Of a stretch of DNA of 64,000 bases, positions 46,862 through 58,018 are shown one piece after another. The notes under the pieces were generated by a model. It worked only from the letters and a program-made list of their open reading frames with translations, was not told the origin of the DNA and ran no database searches. The stretch is taken from assembly GCA_026075535.2 (NCBI GenBank), contig AP026538.1:17864337-17928336 (forward strand), in the 5' to 3' direction. A program made the position numbers and the translations under genes. Position 1 is the stretch's first letter, and every line of letters begins with the position of its first letter. The DNA comes from Tricholoma matsutake. Its lineage: Eukaryota > Basidiomycota > Agaricomycetes > Agaricales > Tricholomataceae.

Positions 46862-48300
46862 CTTCGGTTTGTCAAGGACATCGCAAAAGACTGTCTGGCC
46901 CATGGTGCATACCTGCGACATGAACTAGCATGAAGTGGAACGTTAGAATGGAAACTATCCATTGGTTGATGCTAGCACTAGGTGCGATATCGGGATTTGA
47001 GAGCATGCCTTTGATATACCTTGCATTGACCTCGACAATAAGGTTTTGTACCCCTATCAAATATAAATGAAGTGCCACAAGGGCTCGATATAGACCATAA
47101 AGTTTGAGCTTTGGTTGCGAGAACCAGGATTCATGGTCATTAAGTGTGATTGAGCTGAATTGACTGTAGTATTGTCTTCTAGGGTTATCTCAGTCGCATT
47201 GCGCTAGGAAATAGCCAATGGCGATGCTCGATGTGTCGACTGTGAGGATTACTGGGGCATTCAAGGTATAGTCGATGGCTCAAATTGCTGGTGAGTTTAG
47301 TAGCGCATGCTTGAGATCGTCTTGCGCTGCTACCTGAGATGGGCTGAACTCAAAGGCCACATCTTTTTGAGTAAGGTTGATTAGCACAGCTGCTCGATGT
47401 GCAAAACTCTGAATGAAAATTTGACAAACTCCAATTGTTCCTAAGAGTGCCTTAACTTCCATGAGTGTATGACATGGACCCCACTTCTGAATCTTCTTGA
47501 TACATGTTTGGTCAGCCATTTGGCCTTGAATATTGCATCGATGACCTAAAACAATTATTTTGGGGACACAAGCAAATAATTTTGGTCCTGAGAACATCCC
47601 ACCACAATACTTCATGTGCTGGACAATGCGATTCAGGTTCTCAAAATGCTCCCATACAAATCGTCGAATGCCTGAGTTGTCAACGATCATTTTGTAAGAC
47701 CCACCGATTGTTTGATATTCCAATTTCGGACCCTTCACTGGTGTGTTGTTGATATAAGGGATCGTGATGTGAGGGACTTTGGGTTGTAGGATGTTGTCAT
47801 GTAGGATCGGAACCGAGTTTGTCCAACCCATTGGTAGGGTGACAATTCGAAGTGTGCCAAATGGGGTCTGGAAAGTTGTTAGATCTTGAGAGGATTCAGA
47901 TATGAGCCTTTCGTCGAATGCAACATATAAATCCAACATTCCACCACAAGCACGTCCTCCAAACTTTTCGGCTAAATGCTCGGGGATCAGGACAACGCCT
48001 GAGTGCTGAATCATAACTTGGTTTAGTGGCTCGAGACTGTGGACTATTTGGAGTGATTTTGCATCTTTCTTCGCAACACAAAACCATCACGATCGGTATG
48101 ACGAGTTCGATGACTCATAGACTCCTGCTTCAATCTTCTTTTTCAGCATCTCGCAAATCTGTTCATACAAACCAGGTGGTATGGGGATATTATGTTTGAC
48201 CCAAGGAGTGTGAGGGATGACTGGGAACTCGATAGGGGGGAAGAAATCTGGTTGAAACCTTCCTCATTTGTTTTCCATCCATGTGAACCCCGCATGCTGG
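46862..48300 (-). pseudogene. gypsy-1 reverse transcriptase and RNase H, catalytic residues lost
   Basis: RT blocks GGMLDLYVAFDERL, TFQTPFGTLRIVTLPMGWTN and, at the polymerase active site, YINN in place of YxDD (about 47750). Connection and tether: RRFVWEHFENLNRIVQ, YCGGMFSGPK, VKALLGTIG. RNase H keeps VDTSSIAIGY, but VNARYIKGM replaces the Asp-containing block (about 47015). Several frame stops, including TGA after AQCD. All three lost Asp codons are explained by ATC/GAC or GTC followed by GAN becoming AAN, a CG to CA change. RT cannot be functional. Confidence 0.88.
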
Positions 48301-49074
48301 TTTTGAATGAAGTCATGCATGAGGTCTCATTCTTGAGGCCATAAGAAATTGCCTGGATGGGATGATTTTGATCAACAATATTTTTGCATTCAAGGTTATA
48401 TCAGGGAGTTGGTTTGAATATTGGAGGATGGGGATTTAGTGGAGGCATGTCTTTGAGGGGATTGCCCTTGATGTGTCAAATAATTCGAAGTTGATCAGGT
48501 AGTTCGGCCACGATTGGATGGACCTTCTGTGTGGACTGGTTTATACTTTTTCTTTGTCGATAAATAACTAGACTGGCAATTGTTGGAAATAACTGAGGAA
48601 GGGGAAACATATGATGAAGAAGTTTGCATAGGTATAAACACCATCGAGGTGTTTCGAGGAACGTGGAACTCGTCGCATGCATATAAATATAGGTCAGAAA
48701 GCGTTGTGGATAATTCTTCAGAGGAGTCGATTTCAGGGATATTTGCAGTGTGCTTGATAAATATAGAGGAGTTAGAAGAGTCAAATGAGATGATGAAAGT
48801 GCACTGTTCCGAAATTTCATTCTCTAATGCTGAAAATCCTCACAAACAACTTTTTGATGATGGTGCGATCGAGGTATCGAGGGAATGGTAGTGGTCCAAG
48901 TTGAGTTCGGATCGCATATCATGATCATTTGGGCTTCGTTCTGGTAATTTCTAATGACACTTTCCATTAAGACGTTGAAAGGTCATCTGAGTAGAATATC
49001 GTAAGCTGGGTCACGAATAACATGTATCTGCATGTATAGAGTGATTCCACCGAGATCGCAAGGTACTTTGCATG

Positions 49075-49371
49075 CTAAGCCAAGTGTTTCATCCACAGTA
49101 CCATGGCAGACTGCATCGGAAGCCGGATCGAGGAGTCATATGCTAGACCAAGTTCATGACAGACATCTTCGCCCATCGATATGATCGAGGAACCAGGATC
49201 GACGACGCTTTCTACCTGGTTGTTACCATGGACATCCATAATAACTGATCTAATCAATGAAGTTTCTTTAGCAATGACAAAAGGCTGAGGGATTTCACTG
49301 GGTTGGAGACTGCTAATATAGGTCTCATACGGGTCGGGCACGATAATTGCGTTGGGACTAAACATGTTCAT
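49075..49371 (-). pseudogene. gypsy-1 retropepsin-type protease region
   Basis: VESVVDPGSSIISMGEDVCHE contains a D-x-G active-site-like triad. DPG in place of DSG or DTG may be normal in this gypsy lineage, so I do not call it a mutation. The frame is bounded by stops. It lies between gag and RT, as expected. Confidence 0.65.
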
Positions 49372-49395
49372 TGCATTGTTTCTGGATTGTGGGAC

Positions 49396-51285
49396 TCATT
49401 TCGGTGTGACCTGTTCTCTCCATTTTGTTTGAACCTCGGGTGAAAGCGAGAGTAGTTCTTCTGATGTAAGCATGATGATCAGCATCTTCATTGAGTGCAA
49501 AAAGATATTGTGTGCAATTTTCTCGTTCTGTACTGGTGCCTGTGTCGCATACGATGGTCCATCTTTTTCTTTACCCTTTGATGCACCAGCAAAGTTCCTT
49601 TTGTGTGGTGGCAAATAGGCATTCTCCCTGACCGATGTGTATGGGTGTACTGAGGTTTGCATTGGGGGTATGGTAGTCAATGGCAAAGTGGTCGATGCGG
49701 GAGAAGTCGATGTCGATGTTGGAGCCATAGTTGAAGTTGAAGGGTTGACCATTGTCAATGAAGATGTCAAGGGTGCTGGGACTGGAGCAGTAGATGTTGA
49801 CGATGCAGGGACGGGGGTTGTTGTGGCCAGAACTGAATTTCGAACCTCTTTGTTCAGATGCAAAAATGGTCGATGACTTCTAAGCGTGAATATTTTGTGC
49901 TCGAGAGCTGCTATTCTATCTTTGGAGTCAGCTGTCAACATCGAAGTATGATAAATGCCTTTTGTTTCTGATCCCGATGTAGAAACTGCATCTGACTCTG
50001 TTATCAAATTGATCGCAGCCAAGGTTGAATTAGTCAAAGTTGAAAGTGCCAATGGTGCAATGCTGAATAAAAGTGTAGCTGCTGGGGTTGCATCTGCGTT
50101 GCATTTCCACCATTCATCGATGCATTCCTTGATAAACCTGCCAGGAATGCTTCGAGGGGTGAATTGTCGGTTTGGAAGTACAATCTTTCCTTCTGTGTTT
50201 CGCTTACACTTCCCTTCATTCAAGTATGACTGACAAACCATACAGTCAGGGATAAAATGTCCCGATAAACTGCAAAATATGCAGAGGAGTGCATCAATAT
50301 GTGCCTGTCTGTCTGCTGAATTAGCGTGAGGATTTTTAGTACCTGCGATGTGCATAGTGATGGTGCTAGCAAATCGTTCGAACATTGCATTTAGATCTTC
50401 AGTTTTAATCGTAATAGTTCCAGGTGATGAGGTGACCATATTTCCGATGTTCAATGTTGAGTGTGATGAGGAAATTGATTGGTGGATTACTGAGTTCGAT
50501 GTGTTAGAGCCTGCTAGTACAAATTTTGCCACATCATGAATGTTGTTGAGTGGATATGGATCATCGGGATAATGGTCGGGGAATTTGAGTTTGAGTCATT
50601 GAGCAATTCGAGTCCATAAGCCAGGTTGGAATCCTCGAACATAAGATCTGCTTTGCTCAGCTTCCGAGATCCTATTCTTTGCTCGCAAAAAGTGAGTAAT
50701 GTTGTAGAACGCGCAATAATACATTCCTAAGTTGTTTGCGTCGAATATCCCAATGCATAGCTGTTCTCCCACTAATTTGTCCATGTCCGATATGCTCCAC
50801 TTGCGATCATCTTCCGAGCCAGGATAGAGTTTATGTACTGCTGTTCAAAATTCGTTGAATGATGTGCCAGGCTGATACTCTGGAAGCGATTCCCAGAGTT
50901 TGGAAGAGTCGATGTTGAGGTAGCAACAAGTGTGTTTCTTCATTAGATTTGATTCAGTAACACCGCAGGTCGGGAATAATAGTTCAAGCTCTTTGAAGTA
51001 TCATCAGAGCTCTTGAGGGTGAGTCGGGTCGAATTTTGGAGTGGTCGAGTGTCCATGAGCTGGCATTGCAGTTTGGGTAGTCATGAATGCAATGACTCTA
51101 GGGGTAGGGGTTAAGACTTGTGTAATAGATGGTAGAGGTGTTGAAGTTGTTGGAAGGATGAATGAAGAGGTTGATGATGATGACAAAGAAGTAGATGACG
51201 ATGTAGAAGGCGATGATATAGGTGAAGGAAATAGTCTACGATGAGTAGATTCTGCTTCGGAAACAGGAATTAGAATGTCCCCCAA
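49396..51285 (-). pseudogene. gypsy-1 gag
   Basis: The N-terminal portion (about 51100-50580) reads PKFDPTHPQEL, then ELELLFPTCGV, LWESLPEYQPG, WSISDMDKLVGEQL and RISEAEQSRSYVRGFQPGLW, with in-frame stops at QEL/RYF and elsewhere. This is the capsid-like gag domain. From 50532 one open frame continues to 49396 with DVAKFVLAGSN and a Ser/Thr/Pro-rich middle. It contains one Cys-rich segment (CIFCSLSGHFIPDC, a CCHC-like knuckle at about 50270), then VRENAYLPPHKRNF. Assembly protein of the retrotransposon; inactive. Confidence 0.75.
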
Positions 51286-51416
51286 TTGTTCGAGAGATTT
51301 GAAGGTGTGGCGAGTATTGATACAAAGGTTTCTTGCTTGTGTTGGCCTAAGCCAAGGAAGTTGAGGTTGGTCTGATGATGAAATAATTCAGAAACCCTTG
51401 TGGTGGGCTCCAAAAA

Positions 51417-52600
51417 TGATGATGCTCAACCTGGGAAAACCACCAAAACAGCCAATGAGGCAACCAATGATATTTTGCAATGAGTCAGAGGAAGGGTGCA
51501 AGTCATTCTGAATGTTTGTGGTCCAACTTATGGGTAGATAACTAGTCGGTACTAGTCATGAAGGTAGTGCTATAGGAACTGAAGGTGTTTGGCATGGTCC
51601 AATCGATATCGAGGATGATTGATGAGATTGATGGCAAACAATGATTATTGTCGATGGTCGATGTGCAGATTCTGAGGACCTTTCGATAGGTCAATAGTAT
51701 ACAAAGGGTGTAGCCAATGGCTATAAAGTGTTGAACTGGTTACTAGTGCTAGCGACAAGAGGATTGAAGGAGGATCGAGGATGCAATGATCGCAGAGGTT
51801 TCTCGTCCATTGAGAAAACTCATAGAAGTTTAGATTGTTTTAGAGGATCGATCTGAGTCTTAGAACTTAATATGAGATGATAGGTGAAGATGATTTCTTG
51901 TATTTCCCAGTAGATACTACAGAGTTTTATATGTTTTAAAGAAACTTCCTAAAATGGAATGAGAAACATGTGTAGAACATGAGGCAAAAGATATGAGTTA
52001 AGGCACAAGGCCAAAAAGGAGACTGGAATCCAAACAAGAAAGATATATATCATATGATGAAAGAGTAATAAAGGGAAAGATCTAAAAAGAGACTGTCCTT
52101 TGTGTATAAACTGCACTATGTCTCCCAATAATCCATCCAGTGGGTTCTGTACGTGATAGGGAGTTGGAACGAGGCTGACCTACTATCAGCAGGTTTGAGC
52201 ACGAGTTGGAATACTTCCTGGCGCATGGTCTTCCACCATTTAGATAACAAATTTGGTGTCCGATGTCGCTCATAGTCTCTCAATATCAATCGATAATGCT
52301 CGATGATGGTCGATGATGGTCAACAATGTTCGATCACGGTCGTGGTTTGTTCAAAGATGATTGGGGATGTTCAATGCTGGTTTAGAAGGATCTTAGGGGC
52401 TTTCGATGTAGTCCTAAAGTTCTGTGATGTGGTCTCTCGGTACGATCGATGTCACTGGTGATGTTTTGACGCGGTCGATATGATATTGTGATCATTAGAC
52501 TGGGTTGCACTGCATCTGGGACCTTGTAGGAGTTAGCCGATGTGATTAGAATGTGGTTAGAATGATGTATTGGCCTTTGAGCCGAGGAGACAACCTATCA
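51417..52600 (-). repeat. gypsy-1 5' LTR (1,184 bp)
   Basis: The next bases inside (minus strand TTTTTGGAGCCCACCAC) start with TGG after a T run, compatible with a tRNA 3'-CCA primer site; the tRNA is not identified. Confidence 0.88.
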
Positions 52601-52604
52601 CCGT

Positions 52605-53545
52605 GATGGCAGCTCTTTCATCTGCCATGGTCATGATGCCACTGGGGTAGAAGGTTTCTTTCCAAGTCGTGACAACTTGATCTTTCAGTATCTGAGTGCC
52701 AAAATGGTGAAGTACAGTGCTGGCATGGATGGTGTCAAAGAGGATGGGAGGACTCAGGAGTATCAGAAAGCTGAAGTCTGGGACTGCCAAGAAAAGATGG
52801 TTTCTTAAGCTGGAAAAGGTGTGTTGTACACCTTCTCTCTGTTGGTGGTGTGGTGGGATCAATATCAGCTATGTTCATGGCAAAGTTGGGTGTCTGCTCA
52901 TCGGTGCTGTCAGACTCAGAGGTACATATCACATGAGTAGCACACACCATTAAGAATGCAATGTGTTTACCCAACCTGATATGAGTGAGGCTATTGAGAA
53001 ACAGGCTGTTCCAGACACTGTCAATGTCCCATACAATGTCACCGCCAGTGCGGTCATGACTATGGCGTTGAGTATAAGTTGTAATGTACTGCAGATGGTG
53101 AGTGAAGATGGACTAAGAGTAAGAGTAGCATACCGTATCGCCCTTGGTGTGGGACAGAAGATGCATGGACTTGCATACCTCCCCGTCCATGCTCATCATG
53201 ATGCATGTCTGTCCATCCTGCTCTTCAACTTCCTTGTTGAATCCAGCCCTCCGAGTGGTGGCACAAGTAGAAGTGATGTCCAATGTTAGGATCAACTGGG
53301 AACATCCTTTGCCACTCCTCATTGCTGGTGTGATAGTAGAGAATGGCAGACTTGGTTGGAAGACCAGCATTGTAGTTTACAACTTTGGGCAAGTCAGGAC
53401 TGGTCAAAAGGTTACCTTCCACTCCAATGATGACTCTGATGGCATAGTGGATCCATTTGTACAGCCTTTGCGAGAATGTGAGGCAATGGACCCAATGCCA
53501 ATTGGAAGGATCAAGATTGAGGTCAGGTGCCAAGTGCCATGATGG
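52605..53545 (-). pseudogene. putative uncharacterised gene fragment
   Basis: The minus strand reads as protein over 53545-53230 (HLAPDLNLDPSNWHW, WIHYAIRVIIGVEGNLL, then EEWQRMFPVDPNIGHHFYLC). It then continues in another frame (EEQDGQTCIMMSMDGEVCK) to about 53115. A further segment near 52974-52740 (FAMNIADIDPTTPPTERR) may belong to it. Plus-strand frames overlap, so the strand is not certain. No domain recognised. Confidence 0.35.
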
Positions 53546-53552
53546 AGTGTTG

Positions 53553-54350
53553 GAAGGATGCCAAGTTTGGCAGCCTACACTAGACTTAGGTTTACTAAGA
53601 GACAGGATCAAATTATCTTCGTTGCATGGAAGTAGGAACCATAAGTTACTACAGATAAAAGAATGGGAAGTTACTATACCTTTGTTGCATGGAAGTAGGA
53701 ACAAAGGTTAAGGAATAAAAAATAAGTAATATATAAGAAAAAGATTGACAGTGTAAGTAAAGGGCCACATCAAGTGTAGTGTGTGATCTGGGAAGGCCAT
53801 ATTGGGTGTAGTCACATAATAGGAAGGTACCACATCAATAGGATAATATTGGCACTGCTGGATGTGGATAGAAGGGTAATAAGGATGTATGGTGCCATTG
53901 CCAGGATGCATGTTGCCAGTTGTTGTTGTTGTACTCGCTTGTGGCTGTGCCAGCAGTGAGGTTGATTGTGTCAGCAATGTGTGTGGCTGTGTTGGTGCCG
54001 TGGGAGTGTGTTGGTGGCATAGGGTGGCCATAACTCACTGTAACACAGACATTGGTATATCTGGTGTTGGTGAGTTGTTTATGCACCATAGGTGGCTATG
54101 CTATTGCCAGTGGCAAGGGTGGTTGTGTCGGCAATGTGTGTGGCTGTGCCGGTGCCATGGAAGTGTGTAACAGTGGTGTAGTAATGTAACACAGACATTG
54201 GTATGTCTGGTGTTGGTGAGTTGTTTATGCACCATAGGTGGCTGTGCTATGGCCAGTGGCTGTGTTGGTGGCGAGGGTGGTTGTGTCGGCGATGTGTGTG
54301 GTGTGCCGGTGCCATGGAAGTGTGTAACAGCGGCATAGGTAAATTAACTT
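53553..54350 (-). repeat. dispersed repeat family R1, copy B
   Basis: Reverse complement of 16585-17219 with extra internal sequence, mainly from a 145-bp tandem duplication. The outer boundary at the CATCCTTCCAA end is sharp. Confidence 0.75.
54041..54345. repeat. 145-bp tandem duplication inside R1 copy B
   Basis: TAACACAGACATTGGTATRT begins at 54041 and 54186; the units are about 90% identical and carry GGTGCC/GGCAAT runs. Copy A has a single unit. Confidence 0.85.
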
Positions 54351-55200
54351 GTCATAATGTCATGAGTCTGTGGGGCCAGACTTACAAGTGTTCACGTGAC
54401 ACAGTCTATCTGTTAGGAAACAGCCCCACTATCTAATAAATTTTCATTTTATTTTATTATGTCGAATTATGCTACATTACACTGAACGCCACACTTCATC
54501 AGGAAAATCACTTTTTGACACAAGCTTTCCCAGGGTTAAAGGCTATTTCCCAGGACACATCAATCACCCTAGAGTACCTTGTGATACCCTGTGATGCCCT
54601 GTGCTGTATGAAAATATATTGTAATTGCACTTCTGAGCATTTCAATTAAACAATTTTTAAATCAATTTTAGGGGTGCTGGGGGATGAAGGCCTCCTTGTC
54701 CCCTTGTCCTCCATTGTCCTGTCATCCTGCCCTGGCCCTCTTTGTCCTGCCATCACTGCCATTGGCATCCCCATTGTCTTGGCCTATTTTGTTTGGGTTT
54801 CTTCATCACCCCCTCATTACCCCCTCATCTCCCATCATCATTCCATTGTCCTGCTGTTGCTTGCCATCCTCATTGGTGTTCCCCTGTCATTTTCGCCTTC
54901 CCTTGCTGTTGTTGTTCCTGTTTGTGTGGGTGCATTGGTCCAGCAGTTGTGTTGTTGTAAGTGAGTACCTGTAAGTTGAAGTTAGGCAATGGATAGGTAA
55001 AGACACAGGTGTCTGAACACCAACCTGTACCCACACCCTGGTGGGTCATCTACCTGTTGATGTGGGTATGGGCTGCTGCAGGTATTGTATATGCAAGTAA
55101 ACCTGTGTACACTATGCTACACTACAGTGTACTATGGCAAACACTACATATGTTACATTTTAAGTAGTCTATGCCGAAGATCTTGCTGTGAGGCAATGGT
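54351..55200. other. intergenic; CCTTGTCC/CATTGTCC-rich tract at 54680-54960
   Basis: No gene supported. The pyrimidine-rich tract has degenerate TTGTCCTG and CCATTG units and keeps several frames open by composition. It resembles 29.5-29.7 kb in word content. Confidence 0.4.
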
Positions 55201-55205
55201 ATGGG

Positions 55206-55640
55206 CCTCTCATGTTTTCAGCACCTTAAAGCAACATTAAAGTAGTATCAGAACAAGTACAAGATCATGGTAAACTAATAAAAACTCACTGAGATAATAT
55301 ATATCTATTTCAAGTTTTAACCCCTTCTCCTGACACAGATGTTGAGATTGAAAAGAAACTGATGGGTGCTAGACTCTCATCTCTTCATAACCTTCAAACA
55401 ATGTTGAAATAGGGTCAGATCAAGTCTGATATCATGGTAAACTAATAAAAACTCACTGAGATAATATATATCCATTTCACCCCCCTCTCCTGACACAGAT
55501 GTTGGGATTGCAAAGGAATGGCTAGGCACTGACCTCTTGTCTCTTCATAGTCTTCAAACGATGTTCAAATAGTATCAGATCAAGTCCAAGATCATACAAA
55601 ACAAATGAGAACTCACTGAGATATTGCTGTATGTCCATCT
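55206..55640. repeat. 160-167-bp tandem repeat, about 2.6 copies
   Basis: ACTCACTGAG recurs at 55284, 55451 and 55611 within similar contexts (CTAATAAAAACTCACTGAGA, TCTCCTGACACAGATGTTG). No coding potential. Confidence 0.8.
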
Positions 55641-55642
55641 CA

Positions 55643-56016
55643 ACTAGTGTTGCCTTGACTGACTTGGGGCATTTTTGTATTTTTGAAATAACTTGCCACA
55701 ATGCCCTCAGCCTGCTTAGTGTTGAGAGAGGACCCATCGACTTTTGGGGCTCCCTATCTATCTAAATATTTTCAGAATTCTATACAATTTATTGGAATTG
55801 ATATTGCCTTTGACTCATTTTTTGCAAGTCAACCAGCAAAAATGAGTCAAAGGCAATATCAATTCCAATAAATTGTATGGAATTCTGAAAATATTTACAT
55901 GGATAGGGAGCCCCAAAAGTCAATGGGTCCTCTCTCAACACTAAGCAGGCTGAGTCCATTGTGTCAAATTATTTCAAGAATACAAAAATGCCCCAAGTTG
56001 GTCAGGGCAACACTAA
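55643..56016. repeat. long hairpin: ~180-bp inverted repeat arms with a ~10-bp centre
   Basis: The left arm runs from TAGTGTTGCC (55643) to TTTGACTCATTTTTTGC. The right arm runs from GCAAAAATGAGTCAAAGG to GGGCAACACTA (56016). The arms are roughly 90% identical, perfect over about 45 bp beside the centre (TCAACCA). Short frames on both strands mirror each other and are not genes. Confidence 0.88.
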
Positions 56017-56297
56017 TCTCAACTGGTCCTTTCTCAGGCTGTGACAAAAAAGGTAGCATTAAAAAAAACAGACACTGGACCTTAAAGTGACAGAAACCAC
56101 AGTGTTATAATAAATGTAACAACCATTCAAGAACTCACAAATGTAATATGTCTACCAGAGAGGATGAGGGTCACTGTAACCCATATACCCAAAAATACCT
56201 GTATCTGTGATGCATGCAGGTTACCCAAATAATAAAAAAACAATTCATGAACAAAGAAAAACTTATCTGATGCACAAGCAACAATAAACATCATTTG
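56017..56297. other. intergenic, no gene seen
   Basis: AT-rich sequence between the hairpin and the gypsy-2 target duplication, with A-runs at 56060 and 56235. Confidence 0.4.
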
Positions 56298-56302
56298 GGC
56301 CC

Positions 56303-56728
56303 TGTAAGGGGACTAGGGGGGTGCCCTGTGTGTTTTTCCTATTTTTTATGTTCGTCCTATATTTTTCCCCACCTCATTTCCTTCTATTCTTCATTTTCTA
56401 TGATTTTTCCGGATTTTATTACTAATTTTCCCTTGCTATCATGTTTGTACATGTTGACACTTTTATATTTAGAGGCGGAGTACCCCTTCCGACACATACC
56501 CCTTGGTATGATGTCATTCGGCGGCCTTGATCCGCCTATCTCCGCCTTTTTCTATTTTTAGGTTATATTTGATTTTTGTCATCTTCACATATACTGGGCA
56601 TCAGCAAGGGGATCCTTAGAGTTTTCTCTTTGGATTTCCCTTTGCTAGGTGTGTCCCCAATGCCTGTATTATGTAGTATAATTTTAACTTCGGATTTCCC
56701 TTTGCTAGAGGCTTAGGTTGCCCTTATA
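56303..56728 (+). repeat. gypsy-2 5' LTR
   Basis: TGTAAGGGGACTAGGGGGGT ... GCCCTTATA. The end is TA, not CA, fixed by the target duplication. AGAGTTTTCT at 56618-56627 is complementary to the primer site. Confidence 0.93.
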
Positions 56729-56730
56729 GT

Positions 56731-56740
56731 AGAAAACTCT
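56731..56740 (+). other. gypsy-2 probable self-priming site
   Basis: AGAAAACTCT, two bases after the 5' LTR, is the exact complement of AGAGTTTTCT within the LTR (56618-56627). No tRNA-type TGG start is present. Tf1/sushi-type chromoviruses are known to prime from the folded 5' end of their own RNA. Confidence 0.6.
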
Positions 56741-56759
56741 CCCCTAAGGCCCGAAAATC

Positions 56760-57990
56760 GTGAATGCGCTGCCCAAGATAGGCAGGTACGGACTGGACGA
56801 TGCTTCCCAAAGCTCCACAGAGTCCCTACACACCGTTCCAGATAATCTCGCCTTTATTACACCGCCATTTTCGCCAAACGCACTCCCTAGCGACATGGAC
56901 GCATCAGAACGCTTTGATGCGCTTGAAAGTGACGTTTCCGGAATGTGTGCGCAAATTGACTCGCTTAAATCTACGATTGAAAACTTCGTTAGGACCCTCC
57001 AGGCTAACCCTATGACCAATAGTTCCCCCTTTACGACTCCAAGCGCACCCAACAATGACGTTTTGCCAAATGTGTCCACTAAGGAACATGCCCAGATCAA
57101 ACCGTCTGCCCCCGCCGAATTTAATGGTGCACATGCGCAGGGACATGCATTCCTTAATTCCTGTGAGTTATACATTAGTCTCCAGTCGCATCAATTCGTC
57201 GATGAGGCTGCAAAAATTTATTGGGCCTTCACATACATGACATCTGAATGCGCCTATCTCTATGTGGACTGTATCCTACGTCAAACTAAAGAACTCGGTT
57301 CTCTACCTTTCTCCACTTGGGGTGACTTTCAAGCTGAGTTCGTATGCCACTTCTGCCCCCTCAATGAACGCCACCAAGCAGTGACACGACTTGAGTCATC
57401 TGCTTACCACCAGGGACATCGATCCATGAACGACTATATTGATGAGTTCAAGAATTTGGTGGACATGGCAGGATATGGGAGTGGGTTACCAGTGGTGGTG
57501 AAGTTCCAATGGGGGCTCAACCAAGAAATTCAGGACCAGATTGCACAGATGTTGGAAGGGCACCCAGCGGACAATGATATCCTTGCTTGGTATGAAGCTG
57601 CTTCACTCTGTGATGAGAACTGACTCACAAATGTGGCGTTTAATGCTGCATTCTGTGCTCCAACTACCACTCATATGCCCTACACCTTCAATCGAAGCCT
57701 CCCCTGCCCTAACCCCATTCCTGTTCATCAAACTCCCACACCAGCCATCAATGTCCCAGTACCAATGGATGTTGATGCAGCCCGCAGCCATGCACATAAG
57801 TTGGATCTCTGCTACCATTGTGGGGAACCTGGACACAGGGCTGGAGTGTGTCCCCATCATCAGGATATCCACATGCTCACCCCTGAGGGATGAGATGAAC
57901 TCCTGCAAGATTTCTTGGTGCTTGTAGATGTTGAGGAAGCGAAGGATCAAGTTGCAGAGGAGATTAAGTTGGAAGTTGTAGAGGAGCAGG
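56760..57990 (+). pseudogene. gypsy-2 gag with CCHC knuckle, TGA-interrupted
   Basis: The first in-frame ATG is 56895 (MDASERFDALE); the open frame reaches back to 56760. A heptad-rich start (QIDSLKSTIENFV) is followed by the retrotransposon gag domain: PAEFNGAHAQGHAFLNSC, WGDFQAEFVCHFCPL, RSMNDYIDEFKNLVDMAGY. TGA at 57621 interrupts it (DEN/LTNVAF). The same frame continues to the knuckle CYHCGEPGHRAGVC (about 57810) and another TGA at 57891. Pol lies in the -1 frame relative to gag. Structural protein of the element. Confidence 0.88.
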
Positions 57991-58018
57991 ATTTTCCTAT
58001 TCGCAGCAAGTGAATCGT

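Larger units (their letters stand above)
42329..52600 (-). mobile_element. Ty3/gypsy LTR retrotransposon gypsy-1, decayed, with antisense gene
   Basis: Direct LTRs at 42329-43502 and 51417-52600 (TG...CA on the minus strand) enclose gag, protease, RT-RNase H and integrase in gypsy order on the minus strand. A polypurine tract abuts the left (3') LTR. Every enzyme carries CpG-derived substitutions and TGA stops. A 2.4-kb segment between integrase and the 3' LTR holds a spliced gene on the opposite strand. Five-base flanks (TCCAC, CCGTG) do not match, so no target duplication is visible. Confidence 0.92.

Noticed and set aside
49075..49371. DPG in the gypsy-1 protease read as a dead DSG triad
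   Set aside because: DPG may be the normal form in this gypsy lineage, so it is not evidence of mutation.
42324..52605. Target-site duplication for gypsy-1
   Set aside because: Flanking TCCAC and CCGTG do not match even allowing CpG decay.
53144..53542. Plus-strand frame of 132 codons as a gene
   Set aside because: The minus strand over the same bases has more convincing protein composition; neither is proved.
54674..54974. Hydrophobic multi-pass protein from 96-codon frames
   Set aside because: Frames are open in all three plus-strand phases because of pyrimidine-rich CCATTG/TTGTCC repeats.
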